This document shows positions 11,390 to 23,479 of a DNA stretch of 64,000 nucleotides, piece by piece. Both the position numbers and the translations under genes were made by a program. The notes under the pieces are model-generated. The model made no database searches. It saw only the letters and a program-made list of their open reading frames with translations, and had not been told where the DNA came from. The DNA lies in NCBI RefSeq assembly GCF_040954645.1, contig NC_092807.1:51344991-51408990 (forward strand), given 5' to 3'. The stretch is from Diabrotica undecimpunctata (taxonomy: Eukaryota; Arthropoda; Insecta; Coleoptera; Chrysomelidae). The stretch's first letter is position 1. Each line of letters opens with the position of its first letter.

Positions 11390-13160
11390 ATGAATACGAA
11401 AAAACAGACAGTAGTGTATTGGCTTGGTTCGTATAAACATGAAATTTTGGGAGCAAAACTACAATTATACAGGCAAAGGCAGAAAGGCGTCCCGAAATGC
11501 ATTACAGGTTTGGACGTGGTTAAAATGAAACGAAAACGTCGAAACTGAGAAACGTGTTGAAAGTGATACCTTCATCGAATGAGATCACAACAAGACATGG
11601 ATACTAGTTTCCGAGTTCAGCTGTTATCTACTTCATCATCGTCAAGTGAAACTGAAATGGACTTATATAACAATGATAATACGAAAGTTGCTGCGGCTGC
11701 GACCTCGAAGATAAAATCTTATCGAAAACAGCATGAATCAAAATTATGACTTGTGACCTTTCGTTTGCCCTTGATAGAATCCAGGTGTCATGTCGTCTAG
11801 GAAAGTCACATTCATTATTAATGAGGTAGCATCCAGTCTTGGTAATGATGTAATCTCGTTAGTCATCAATCGCAGCTCTATTCAGCGCGACAGAGAAATT
11901 AATCGGGCCAAGATAGCAACAAAATTATTTCTGACACTGTTATTGTTCACTGAGACGGTAAACTAATGGAGGACTTGTGGACCTTACAAGGAACATGTGG
12001 ATCGCCGTCCTGATTTTGTGTAAAATTTCAATGATTGATGTGATGCTGGGTGTTCCAAAATTACACAGTCGAACAGGAATTGCCCAGGCAAATGGCATTT
12101 TGGAATGTTGGTGTTGTTCATTAAGTCACTGCTCTATATTTCGGTACTACTGCATGTAACACAGGGCCGAAATCTGGAACATTTATCATTCTTAAGCATA
12201 AGTTGAAAAAGGGCTTGCTTTTTTAGCCTGCCGCCATGCCACCACATTTTGGAACCAATAGTTGGATCTGTGTTTGTTGAGGTAATGAGAAGTAAATCAT
12301 CTGGCTCACAAATAAGTCTTTTCAAAAGATTCCGAGACAGCTGGGACCCACAGACAAAAGTAATTCTGAAGCGACTTCCATGGATCCTGCTCTCGAAGAT
12401 GATTTCAAAGAATCGCAAAGACATTTAAATTTCACCATTGAACCTTTTGTAGAATTCTTAGAGTTGTCAGTGATTTGTTTAGGTGCAGTTCCAAAGAAAG
12501 AGGTTCGTTTTTATTATCCTGGAGCCATGCACAGAATGAGATGGATGTCGTAAAGTCATATATACGATACATATGTAGTTGTTTCGCAGCCAATTTAAGT
12601 TGGCAGCTTCGGAGCTGAAAGGAATTTGTAATTTAGCAGTCACAGTTATCGTATACTTCAAGGCCTGGATACACGCACCATTAGCTATTGAAGCGCCATT
12701 CAATGATTTTCGGCTTATGAAACAGCTCCTTTACTACCTGCACCAAACAATTGTCAATGTAACGAACCACAAACTTCAGAAACACTTGTAGTATCTCTCT
12801 GAACACCTTATCCCGATGAGTCATTTTGATCCCAGGATACTTCCAGAATCAAAAAGCTTAATGATTGCAGCTGTGGAAAAAGAAGCTCCTGAACACCCAC
12901 CAAAACGTGCTACTGATATGAAAGCTTCTGAATTTTTGGAGAGCAGAGGTCTGGGGCAGTTTTTTACTGTAAACTCCAAACAATTCTTCAACGTGCTTTC
13001 CCTTCCTGATTATTTTTTAAAAAGGGATTCAGTTCAGTGGAAAGGTGATGAAAGTTTCAAGGCAGCCAAAAAGATGGTGAAGGATTTAGTGACGACAAAT
13101 GATTAGGCAGTTGCACTAATTGAAGACCTTAACAAAAAAACTCGAGCAAACTCAAAAAAT
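11390..13160 (+). pseudogene. Relic of an unclassified multi-copy insect ORF family (family 2)
   Basis: The apparent start MNTKKQTVVYWLGSYKHE lies at 11390. Later frames give VDLTRNMW, MLGVPKLHSRTGIAQANGI, degraded versions of a CRHH block, KKEVRFYYPGAMHRMRWM, FRSQFKLAASELKG, FKAWIHAPLAIEAPFNDF, and an open 96-codon end (12816-13106) with LPESKSLMIAAV and FLESRGLGQFF. The order GVPKLxxGTGxAxA, then CRHHIxE, then GAMHRARWM, then KAWxxAPLAxxAPxNDL is one I recognise from dispersed, uncharacterised insect and cnidarian proteins. The mechanism is unknown and this copy is inactive. Confidence 0.55.
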
Positions 13161-14051
13161 AACAGGACACACATAACATAACAAAAGATAACAAAAAAAT
13201 ACAAAGACCAAAATCTTCGGTCATCATACAAAGATCATCGAAATTTGAAGGTAAAAAATTATAAAAATTTCTTTAGTTTGTAAAATATTATTTACAATAA
13301 ATTCCCCTCATTATTTTATGTATCGTATTCGATATTTTATAATGGCAATATACTAACTTGTATAATGAATATACGAAATTTCCAGACCCGCGGACCACCT
13401 CTAAATATTTATCGATTTTCATGAAATTTTGCAAGTTGAAATTTTATGTATAGTTGAACACTTTTGGGGAGTAAGAGGTTGAAATTTCAAAATTTGTTCA
13501 CATTTTTCACAAAATTTAATTTTTTTAATGATTGTGGATGTTTAACTGAAAGGAAACGTACTTACTCGAACTCGAAACTGAGTCCTTACTCGAAAATGGC
13601 GACCAATTCTGGGTCAAGCTAAAGTTACCAGCGAACCGAATAGTTGACCGGCAGAGGTGCTCATTTAAAATGGTCAACAAGTTAAGAAAGTATGTGTATT
13701 GCAGTTTATACCGGCCGAAAATATAAATAAATTTCCTCGACATCTTGTTCTTGCTTAACCTTAAGCAAAATCTGGATTCAATAGAGAACAACACTTTACC
13801 TCGATCTGCGTCAGTCCGGCGTTCGTATTCTCATGCAAAAGTAAGTTAAGTTCTCCGATGTTCTATAGAGCATTGCATATAGGTCTGGATGATAAGTTTT
13901 CTTCATTCAAATAGTGAATGGATGGCACATGTGAGCCCATTTGAAATAGGGTTGTAGAAATAAATTTTAGACCCACAATCTATTTTATTAAACCTAGGAA
14001 AACCGAGTTCGAGTACTACAATTTTCTAAAACTAAACTAAATTATACATTT
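13161..14051. other. Non-coding stretch, with one repeat shared with 20978-21030
   Basis: Mostly A+T-rich. Bases about 13948-14000 are an inverted match to about 20978-21030 (both contain GTAGAAATAAATTTTAGA in one orientation), so an old dispersed repeat lies just left of the LTR element. A minus-strand frame at 13525-13794 is open but resembles nothing known. Confidence 0.4.
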
Positions 14052-14645
14052 TGTAACGATGTGCTAAACGTTCAACAGTTCGAACCGTGGGAGTGTCGAT
14101 AATCACGCACCCATTTCCACGACGAGACGAAGAGGTGGGATCCGGAGCGGCTATTTAAGGCGAGCGACTGGCGGAATTAAATTAGTCTTGTGGCTAACGC
14201 TCTAGGCTCCCTGGCTCGCTGGTGTATTGAATCTGCGAGCCAACCCGGACAGAGAGACTTCGGTAGTGAGGATTATACTGTCCTTAATCAAGCAGAACCC
14301 GTGGGTATCGTGCATTGAACGTTACCGTCAACTCTGACGCAGAGTATAGCGTGGATCTGCACAACCGAATATTTCGATTGCGAGTGCGTTTGGCGCTTCC
14401 GCTGGATTGAGGTGGAAGCCAGTATAAGTCTGCGTGCGATTGAACTCGCGTATTCCATTTTTTGTTAGTAATAATAATCTTTCTTTTACAGGCGTCCGCC
14501 GGGGAATTCACTCCCGCGGGATCCAGACGGGGACATAGAATACATTTTATTTTTATTTTTGTATATACGTTGAAATTAATAGATTTATTTTTATTTCAAC
14601 CTGTGTTTTACTGAGTCTGTCGCTTCGAAAGAGCTACCCGTTACA
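14052..14645 (+). repeat. 5' LTR of the deleted LTR retrotransposon
   Basis: It starts with TG, ends with CA, and has short inverted ends TGTAACG/CGTTACA. A TATTTAA-like promoter element lies near 14153. The last 370 bases are repeated at 15047-15412. Confidence 0.85.
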
Positions 14646-14648
14646 AAC

Positions 14649-14662
14649 TGGCGCCCGAGCAA
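14649..14662 (+). promoter_or_regulatory. Primer-binding site
   Basis: TGGCGCCCGA... starts 3 bases after the LTR. TGG complements the CCA end of a tRNA. The first ten bases match the well-known tRNA-Lys type site, but the rest diverges. Confidence 0.7.
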
Positions 14663-14700
14663 AATTGAGGAAGTGCTAAAAGAGACCGAAAATTAATAAC

Positions 14701-14907
14701 ATGCCGAGAGATAAAGACACAGTCTCAGTAACAGGTACCTCGTGGATAAACCGCCTTTGCAAAGAGGAATTGCAGAGCGAAGCCGGAAAATGCAGCTTAG
14801 ATCCCAAGGGAACCGTCGACGAATTGAGAGTACGACTCAGAACCTATTTTAAAGATCGCGAGGAAGCGACAGGAACAATCCCAAAAGAGCAGAATCCGAC
14901 ACACTGA
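14701..14907 (+). pseudogene. Truncated gag of the deleted LTR retrotransposon
   Basis: An ATG 55 bases after the LTR opens a 68-codon frame. It includes a SAP-like motif (CKEELQSEAGKCSLDPKGTVDELRVRL in two parts), as in many insect Ty3/gypsy gags. A stop follows; in another frame the sequence continues with VRKWNTRF and AIEFLER before the deletion junction at about 15047. No capsid or zinc knuckle remains. Confidence 0.7.
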
Positions 14908-15046
14908 CCCAGGAAATTTCGGTCATTCGAAGACAATTACAGAAATTAACAATACCGAAACAAATGGGGCAATCAGAATTGCTAAATCAAGTACGAAAGT
15001 GGAACACACGCTTCGACAAGAAACATTCGGATGCAATAGAATTCTT

Positions 15047-15412
15047 AGAGAGGATTATACTCTGTCCTCAATCAAGCAGAACCCGAGGGTATCGTGCATT
15101 GAACGTTACCGTATAGCGTGAATCTGCACAACCGAATATTTCGATTGCGAGTGCATTTGGCGCTTCCGCTGGATTGAGGTGGAAGCCAGTATAAGTCTGC
15201 GTGCGATTGAATTCGCGTATTCCATTTTTTGTTAGTAGTAATAATTTTTCTTTTACAGGCGTCCGCCGGGGAATTAACTCTCGCGGGATCCAGACGGGGA
15301 CATAGAATACATTTTATTTTTATTTTTGTATATACGTTGAAATTAATAGATTTATTTTTGTTTCAACCTGTGTTTTACTGAGTCTGTCGCTTCGAAAGAG
15401 CTACCCGTTACA
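15047..15412 (+). repeat. 3' LTR remnant
   Basis: It aligns with 14267-14645 of the 5' LTR, with a deletion of about 16 bases near 15112 and scattered substitutions. It ends CCGTTACA. Confidence 0.85.
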
Positions 15413-15801
15413 ACTTTTGTCGAATGATTGTAGTGTATAATTTAGTTAGTGTAATTTAACATACAAATTTACAACATTGTACATGTATTAAGTAAGAGAT
15501 ATAACTCTGTAATAGGTAAGGTTTTTGTAAAAGGTTGCCCATATTCTGCAAAATGTCTGATGTCTGAGGCTGTTACAAAATGTTTCCCCATTCAACTGTT
15601 ACAGAGCCAATAACCTTACAAAGAATGAATTCACAAAAAAACGAAGAGATCTATTTAACCTTACTTCTTACTGACACAGTCAATTTTGACTGCTTAAAGA
15701 AGTTCACAAAAAAGTGGTTCAGATGCATTTTTTTGCGGTGTTTGTATACTGCTATCTGGTCACAAATGACCAATTATCAGTTATTTTCGGACCTAACTTT
15801 T
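15413..15801. other. Probable 3' flank or UTR of the Jockey element
   Basis: No gene. On the minus strand it follows the Jockey coding remnant and may be its 3' untranslated end, although I see no clear poly(A) tail. Confidence 0.3.
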
Positions 15802-17760
15802 TTACACTAAACTGTTACACATTTCCACTAACTCAAATGGTTTTATCCTTATGAATCTTCTCTTTAGTGCAGTGTTGTCAAGAAGCTGGATTGCCTCGAC
15901 ATTCACATGACTATGCAGCCTCTGCTCGTGACTTGCTGCTGTTCTCTTGATTATTTCGATCACAGTTTCCATAACCAGGTTCTGGTGGAGGTTGCTGTTA
16001 CGGATATACCAAGAAGCATCAACAATGTTTCTCAGTACTTTGCTTTGAAATCTCTGGATAATATGTAGTTGGTACAGCCCCCAAGGTTTGCCCCCATATA
16101 CCCATACTGGCCTTAGTACTTGCTTGTGGATGGATAATTTATTATGAATTGATAATGTTGAATTTTTCCAATCAACCAATACAATTTCTTAAATCTAATA
16201 TCAAGCTCCCCTCTTTTCTTTTTGACATGGACTGATGGGAAATTTTCTATTTTTTTATTTGTAAAGTTAATGTATGCAGATTTAGTCTCATTTAATATTA
16301 TTCGCCATTTTCTTGTCCAGTTATGTAATTTTATTTACTGATAGTTGCAACTTATCAGTCACTTCTTCACTAGTGTCTCCTATCGCTAGTATGGCTGTAG
16401 CATCCGCGAAGGAGGCAATAGTGTTTTGTTCCTGCTCTGGAATGTCACACGCATACAATAGCTACAGGACCGGACCTAAGACACTCCCTTGTGGCATGCC
16501 AGCTTTGATCTCCCTTAAGTCGGTGTACACTTCTTGTTTTACTCTGAAATATCTATTCGCAATATATGATGTCAAGATTTCTGAGTACTCTGAGTTTCTG
16601 AGTGTTTAGGCATGAACGTTCTTAGTTTATAGTTTAAACCCTAATGCCAGACTTTATCAAACGCCTGTGCTACGTCCAAGAAGATTGTAGAGCAGACTTT
16701 CTTTTCTTCTAATGTTTTTTCTATTATATTCGTTATTCTGTGAACTTGATCTATAGTGGAATGTTGATTTCTGAAACCAAATTGATGAATTGGTATAAGA
16801 TTTTTTCTTTCTATTATTGGTTTTAATCTGTTCAATATAAGTTTTTCAAATAGTTTTGACATCACCGGAAGGAGTGATATTGGTCGATAGGATGTCACTT
16901 CATTAGAAGATTTACTTGAATTGGCGATCATAATGACTTCGGCTACTTTCCAGAATCTGGGAACATATCTCAATCTAAAAGCAGCATTTATTAGGTGTGT
17001 CAGCTTAACTATGGCTTTTCTTGGTAGATTTTTTAATAGTTCTTCTGTTATGAGATCATATCCTGGAGCTTTCTTAGGATTTATATTCTCTTTTACCTTT
17101 GTTGATATGTTTCTAAATGATGTCAACGTTATTCTTTATTCAGTATGGAGTGGTTCTTCCCATCTCAGTTCTTCACCATCATTGTCGCTGGGTGTGAACG
17201 TGCTTTCTAAATGATCTGCAAATCGTTCTGCTTTCTGTTCGTTACTTCTAGCCCAGTTGCCGTTTTCCAACTTGATAGGAGAATGAATAATTGGTCTCTT
17301 CATTCTTTTTGTTGCCTTCCATAACGAATAATCTGTGTTCTGGTCAGCTGTTAAATTACTTAAAAAAGAATTAATTGTTGAATTTTTTATATCCTTTATC
17401 TCCCTTTTTAGTTTTTGTGTAGTATTATTTAGACTAGTTTTGTCTCGTGGAGCTCTGTATTGCTGCCATTTTTTTCTTAACTTCCTTTTTTCTACTATGA
17501 GTTCTCTGATTTCTTTTGGATAGTTGTTCCCTTTTGTTCTAGAAGTTATTGTGGGAGCATTTTCCCAAGCTACCTGTTGGATATTTTTTATAAAAACTTC
17601 TAATTCGTCATCAAGTTGCCTCGTGTTTCTCAATGGCATAGCAAGATTAATTTTGTGTTCAAGGTTTATTTTGAAGCTCTCCCAGTCAGTTTTTTTATTA
17701 GTCAATATTAGATTAAACACTTTTTTAATCATTGTATCACTCATAATTAAAATTCATATA
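15802..17760 (-). mobile_element. Jockey-like non-LTR retrotransposon, 5'-truncated and inactive
   Basis: The minus strand carries, in order, the linker after the endonuclease (RRPIIHSPI-type sequence, KAERFADHLESTF at about 17210), reverse transcriptase motifs (KKAPGYDLITEELLKNLP, YRPISLLPVMSKLFEKLIL, HQFGFRNQHSTIDQVHRI, STIFLDVAQAFDKVWH), degraded YADD-region sequence, and the C terminus (YGGKPWGLYQLHIIQRFQSK, LRNIVDASWYIRN, HSHVNVEAIQLLDN). This order and wording are typical of insect Jockey ORF2. A stop and frame change near 17130, another near 16640 and a lost catalytic YADD show it is dead. The endonuclease is missing. Confidence 0.85.
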
Positions 17761-18099
17761 ATTCAATAGGTTCAGATGCATGATAATAAAATAAATACAA
17801 AAGCTCCTAAATGTAGTCATACTTGTTTAAAGTTTAATTTTGTGTAGTGCCTTGTGTGTGTGATCCGTTTTTGAAGCAAAGCTTCTATATTGGCGTTGTA
17901 TTACTTATTTCTTCTCTACAGTTAAATGCTGAGGCGAGCGTCACGGAACTAGCTCCACAAGATGGCGTCGCGAAGGGTAGCGTCATAGAATAGTGGTTAT
18001 TGACATCGTTTCACTACTCTCGGTCAATTCGTTTCTAGTTATATATTTACTCTAAGCAGGTTTAAACTAAAAATTGCATAAAAAATAACTAACAAAATA

Positions 18100-19860
18100 T
18101 AGTAGAGGCAAAAACAAGACCCTTTGCGGATTATCGAGGCATCCAGATTATAATATGCCAAATTTAATGGTAATAAAACATATGTTTAACCTTAGTTTCT
18201 TTAATCGATTTTTAAATCACAGTATAAAAAAAATTGAAATATTCAAAATAACAACCATGTAAGAAAAACGGCGAGTTCAAATAAAACATTAGTTAATTTT
18301 TTTTAAAAAATCTGTAATGCTATTCTGTTTATCATTTGCGCACTTTATTTCAAAAGCCCGATCTCTAAGCCGACGGAGAAACATAACTTCGTGGCTATCA
18401 AATTCGTTTTCTTCAGCCCATTTTAAAGCTGTGTTGAAAGCTCCTACTGCCTCTGAACTACCCACTATTTCGGAGACCATAACTTCAAAGCTATTGTCCT
18501 TATCTTGCTCATCGTCCTCATACATTGTCGCTCGCACAATCTCCTCATCAGTTAACACTTCATATCTTTGTATCTCACTTTCAGCACAGCCAGCAGCCAA
18601 TTCTTGAGATTCTGCCTCACTTATTTGAGGATCATTGGGTTCCCTCAACCTATTATAAATCTGGGCTAAGGGAACATCATCTTTTGGTTTATCATTATCA
18701 CTGAGAAATTCAGGGTGCAAATTCCACCATGACTTGTTAATTAGAGATGCCTTAACATCGCATCGGCCCAGCAATTAGCCAAAAGAAAAACAGTGTCCTG
18801 TAAAGATACCGATTTCAATATGTCGATGAGGTTGTCAGAACATAATGCAAGACAGTTAACCAAAAGTGATTTGTGGTACTTCACATTTTGTATAACGTTC
18901 TGATCCATTGGTTGTATACAGGCCGTGGTGTTAGCTGACAGGAACATTGTAAAAAAGGTTGCCGTCTTCAGAGATAAGTTCATCTGCTGATGGATGCCCA
19001 GGAGAATTACCTAACAATAAAAGTGCCAATGGAGGCAAATTAAAGTTTGTGGGTTCCGGCCGCATTTGCACAAAGCATGAATGGCACTCTCATCTTTATC
19101 ATTTTCCTTCCGGAAGCTGACTTCTTATTGGCAGAGGCTAAAGTATAATGGTAATGGAAGTAAGATGGGGCAATAATCGCCAGTACAAACCAGATTCGTT
19201 AGCACTGTACACTTGTTCCGTTGTTAATTTTTTTCCTTTAATAACTTTCTGTAACTCTAGTTTGAATGGTCCGATAACGGATTCATCATTCGATAGTTTT
19301 TCACCGGCCATTTTTAAAAGTCTTATTCCGTGTCGTTTTTTAAATATGTCTAACCATCCCCGACTTGCATTAAACTCGATATTGGAGTTTGTACCAACAC
19401 CAGCTTTCTCACAAATCATATCACCACTTACAGGAACATATAATCGTCTTTGTTGCAAAAACCACGTAAACAAAGAATCTAAAATGGGATTCTTCGATTT
19501 CCCAGTGTTTTTCGTACACCGGGACCACGTTCTCTTAGGCTTACAAACTTTTAGATTTTGTCTTTGTTTTTCTTTATGTCGCTCACAGTTGGCCTGCCTA
19601 TACCAAACCTCCTAGCAATGATAGGGTAGCTTTATCTAACATTTCTATAACCCGCGATTTATCTTTTATTGTTAATGTTAAATGTTTACGTGGCGGCGCC
19701 ATGATGTTAGCGAATGCGTTAAATTGACACTGTACCAACACGAAAGGCGATAAACAAAAGACTGAGGACAGCACGCGAACCCCATTGACCGGCCGGATTA
19801 CAGTGATCAGCGAACAAGAAGGAGTAGCCTTCTAGACACCGGATTAGCGAGGATCTACTG
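18100..19860 (-). mobile_element. Pogo/Tigger-type DNA transposon with both ends
   Basis: The left end reads TA then TAGTAGAG, and the right end (minus strand) reads TA then CAGTAGATCCTCGCTAATCC, so both ends are flanked by the TA target duplication typical of this group. Subterminal copies of CGGATTATCGAGG near 18130 and ATTAGCGAGG near 19845 fit Tigger/pogo ends. The transposase lies between. At 1761 bp it is about the size of a pogo-type element. Confidence 0.75.
18289..19703 (-). pseudogene. Pogo/jerky-like transposase, disrupted
   Basis: From the right, MAPPRKHLTLTIKDKSRVIE is the N-terminal psq-type helix-turn-helix. FTWFLQQRRLYVPVSGDMIC and GWLDIFKKRHGIRLL form the CENP-B-like DNA-binding part. 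YSANESGLYW is the first catalytic region (NADETGLFW in the family, so the D reads as N and E alters its place). FLSANTTACIQPMDQNVIQNVK follows, in two pieces, then an acidic tail ending ITDFLKKIN. Stops and shifts near 19600, 19140 and 18770 inactivate it. Confidence 0.85.
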
Positions 19861-20529
19861 TATACACATTAAATGAGAAGTAGAAAATTAAAAGAATATC
19901 TGCCACTAAAAGATTCGATTCGTACCAATTGTCAAAATTTAATAAAAATCATAAATCTCATCCGATTAATAACAACATTGAATCATTTGTTTAAATTTTG
20001 ATAATAATGCTAGTTTTAAAATAATTTCATATAAAAACATATTATTTGGTTTATATAATAATTAAATTTACTATCAAATGATATATTTATATTTTATTAT
20101 TATTATTTGGTCTGAATTTGACAGGTTTGTCACAAATAAACAATGTATGTTTTGTTTATACGTTAACGGTGGCGTTAGGAGCAGGCATTATAATTTATTG
20201 AATTTATTTAAAACATAAAAAATAAATACATAATAAAATTACTTTTATTTAATTCTAACTATATTATTTAAATTTTAAAAATACAGAAAACATAGTATGA
20301 AGCTCAGCGTTAGTCTACAGTACCGCTTACTGTTCCACTGTTTGTTCTACATGTCTCGATGTTTTTAATTTGTTTATGTCTGTTTCGATTTTATGCCTAA
20401 TGACCTCACCATTCTATATTTTATCCATGATACCACCCAGTAAGTGGTTTGATTTACCTATCTTTTGTTTAGGAAACCACTTTGGATATTATCAATATCA
20501 CAAACATTTCTATTACATGAGCCATATTA
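19861..20529. other. A+T-rich intron sequence
   Basis: Nothing recognisable. Confidence 0.4.
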
Positions 20530-21030
20530 CAATATAGTAATTTAGCAAAATGTTTTCAATAAATAAATAAATAACACATATTTCATAAACATACCTCTAA
20601 AATAAATATAAATAACTTCATAAATACAACATCTATTTTAGTCAGACAAACAATAACATTAATTAACTTGCTCTTGCTTCCCCACTGTTTTCTTAACACA
20701 CAATACACATATCTCGATGTGTAATGAAGTTGAAGACCAATAAAAAACATTATAGCATAAGTGAGCGTTGAGTACACGCCTTTCTAACAACAATCCTTGC
20801 ACAGGCATGTAAGTACTATTTATATACTCCCTCAAACCATGCATAAGTAATATTGGTACTATTTGCTTCGTACCTGACAGGACTCTTTTAGTTACGATTT
20901 GTAATTGTTTTAACATTTTAATTTAACCTGTCCAGAGATCCGAAGATTGCCAGAAAATTGTAGTGTACCGGTAAGTCCTAGGTTTAATAAAATAAATTGT
21001 GGTTAACTCTAAAATTTATTTCTACAATCT
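20530..21030 (+). repeat. Dispersed non-coding repeat, copy 1
   Basis: Bases 20530-20930 share ordered blocks with 28960-29400, for example CCTTGCACAGGCATGTAAGTA versus CCTTGTATAGGCATGCAAGTA (each read here as a near match), an AATATTGG block and a TACCNGACAG block. The hammerhead-like end seen in the other copies is replaced by different sequence. Bases 20978-21030 match 13948-14000 in reverse. Confidence 0.5.
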
Positions 21031-21192
21031 TGTTTTCTTCATTAAGTAGTCGACGAACTTCATTTCATTCAACTATAATACCTTTTAACACTAATATTAT
21101 CACTAAATTGGTGTGGTTATTACAATCAACACGATTATGCGGCTAATTAGATGTAAATTTTTGGAAAAAAAAATCAATTCATATTGTCTTAC

Positions 21193-21312
21193 CTCTCATT
21201 TTTAAAATTTTGTCTTCCACCACTTTCCATGGAATATCTACCTGCTGACTGGTTAGGCGAGCGGACACTGCCCGAAGCTTGATAACCATCGCTGTTAGTG
21301 TTGTCAATAAAG
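21193..21312 (-). CDS. Host gene, exon 6 of those visible (SR/G-rich, duplicated exon)
   Basis: On the minus strand an AG acceptor precedes base 21312 and GTAAG follows base 21193. The 120 bp exon starts with one base and ends with two, so it is symmetric. It encodes FIDNTNSDGYQASGSVRSPN and then QSAGRYSMESGGRQNFKNE. This lines up with the exon at 35096-35245 (YQAPDSFRPRNQPAHRHSME, then GGRHYGKKE). The two exons therefore look like an ancient tandem duplication of one disordered, arginine- and serine-rich module. Confidence 0.75.
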
Positions 21313-22170
21313 CTAAAAACGTAACCAAAAAGTCATCTGGCAGTAAAAAACATCAGCGGTTCAAAAAAGATTTCACAATATTTATACAAGTCAGTAAATC
21401 TATGAACGCACTACAAGCCACAGATACAGTTAAATATTGAATTACTGTTTTCATAATTATTTTTAGAGACCGACCGTATAATCGGCCCCAGAAAATATTT
21501 AAGTCTTTGGAGAAAAGAAACTAGAATTATTCGCCAAAGGCCGAATCACAATTCAATCAAACATAAAAAGTCCGTCGACTTAATTACAACGGTGATTTAC
21601 CATTACTCTTAAGATATTGGCTATGGGCCTAACAATAAAGATCGTGATTGGTCTGGAAGTCCAAAATCGATTATTCAGCATCTTTATATACATATTGTAT
21701 CAACACTAACGTCGGACAATTTTCAATTAAAGGTCTAATCTACAAATTGAACTAAATGGTAGCGGCAACCATGTAAAATGTCAGCAGTAAATTCTTGGGT
21801 CATTTTTATTGTGTATGCTTCGCCCATGTAAATAAGTGAAAAATTAAGATAAGTCCCATAAAATTTGCCCCCGTAACAATATAAATTAGTGCGATTCACT
21901 AGTGTATAGTGAGACAAGTTCATTGAATTGTTTGAAAGATCGGTAAACTTATCAATATTTTGCTGGTCTATATATATATTTACGTTCTTAGTAAAAAGAA
22001 TGGGAATAAGAGAAATATGATATTTTAGTTTATTCGTTCCACATTTAATATGTGCATAGGCGTAGTGTGTTCTATTTCTTGGGAATATGTTTATTTATAA
22101 CACTTTATTATTAACTTTAAAACAGTTTTGAGGTAAGTAAAGTTGAGGCAAGTTTATTCTTTATATAGTA
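21313..22170. other. Intron sequence without visible features
   Basis: A+T-rich; a short TA run near 21972. No gene or repeat identified. Confidence 0.4.
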
Positions 22171-23190
22171 TTAACCCATTAACGGCCGTTCAATATACAA
22201 AGAGAAATTTGACAATTAATTTATTAGATTGGATTAAAAACACATAAATTAAGACTAATTTACAACCAAAAAGAATTTTTTTTCTCATTTTCAAGGAAAA
22301 CAGTACAATTTTTAATAAAGGAACATATTGTATCTTAAATGTAAATTAAATTTTATAGTGAAAATTTTCGAAACATTCGGGGTGTAGATGCATTTACACC
22401 TTTTAAATAAATATTACTTTATACTACTAGTATAAGTATTACTTTTGCAAATCCTACATTCTTGCACTATCGTCTCTTTTTGTAATGTGGCCAATATTGT
22501 CGAATCTGGTTTCATCTGGTAAAGCAAATTTAGATTGACGTCCATTTTCTAAGTTTGACACTGATGTAGCGGTTTCTTCACTATTATAAATTATAAATAT
22601 AAATTTATGTCGACTTATGCTTTCTCTTATAATGTACACTTCTTTATGCTCATCCTTTGACCAATGCATATCAACTTGAAGCAGAGTGTGAACCAGATAA
22701 TATACATATGCTAATAACTTTTTTTTAATCTATGTTCATTTTCATTTCAAAATCGTGACGGTTATTCTGCGATGCATAAACATTTGTAAAATATAGAATG
22801 CTCTAAATTACTTTTTTATCAAAAAAGAGTGAATAAATTTCAATATATGACTTGCTTCCATGGTTGGCTTTTATATTGTCTAAATATCAATCAGACTGAT
22901 GTTGAATTACTACTGAGCACGAAGGAGTATCTGTTGTTACAATTTGAGACAAATTTGGATTTACTATTTTTGCCTGGTTTTTTCTTTGGACATTTTATCT
23001 GTAGTTCAGAGGAATAAATCATAATCAGAATCGTCAGAATTCCCAATCACTTGTATTTCATATGTACCTGCAATATCCGACTTTATTGATTCTTCACAAA
23101 TAATATTATCATTAATATCTTCTACATCAGAAACTTTCTAATCTAATCTCGGCGGCAAATAAACCACATTAAGTGAGTCAATTAGATGTT
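22171..23190 (-). mobile_element. piggyBac-type transposon relic
   Basis: TTAA at 22171 is followed by CCCATTAACGGCCGTT, like a piggyBac end. Reading the minus strand from 22675, MHWSKDEHKEVY leads to RFDNIGHI, then (after a frameshift) ARCRICK, and finally MHLxPECFENFH near 22360. This is the order of the piggyBac C-terminal cysteine-rich domain (RFDGxGH...RCRxC...LC...CFxxFH). At 23020-23185 a minus frame reads VYLPPRLD and CEESIKSDIAGTYE, like the acidic N-terminal leader of these transposases. The catalytic core between them is deleted. Confidence 0.7.
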
Positions 23191-23479
23191 CTCTAATAAG
23201 AATAAAATTTTACTTTAACTTGTTACTACTATAAGATACCTGTCAAAAGACACATGATAATTTAATCATTATAATTATCGGTCTTAGATTTAATTTTTAC
23301 GTAATTACTTATGTGTTTAAATAAATAATTAAAAATTTTTTTGGTACGCTTCTGCAAAATTGATAGGTGGAATATGATTTCGTTAAAAAGTTATCGTTAA
23401 GAGCTTCGTTAAGTGCGATGTTGCCAAGTAATCACCTTCAATTAAAAATTGTTTTAGTATAATCACCTATATTTATAGA

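Larger units (their letters stand above)
14052..15412 (+). mobile_element. LTR retrotransposon (Ty3/gypsy-like), internally deleted
   Basis: A 594 bp LTR at 14052-14645 begins TGTAACG and ends CGTTACA. A tRNA-type primer-binding site follows, then the start of gag, and then abruptly the 3' two thirds of a second LTR ending at 15412. The internal region (rest of gag, all of pol) and the 5' part of the second LTR are gone. The junction sits at a short shared sequence (GAGGATTATACT), suggesting microhomology-mediated deletion. The two LTR copies differ by small indels and substitutions, so this is not a recent insertion. Confidence 0.85.

Noticed and set aside
13525..13794. 89-codon minus-strand frame
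   Set aside because: No recognisable motif and no splice-site support; left as non-coding.
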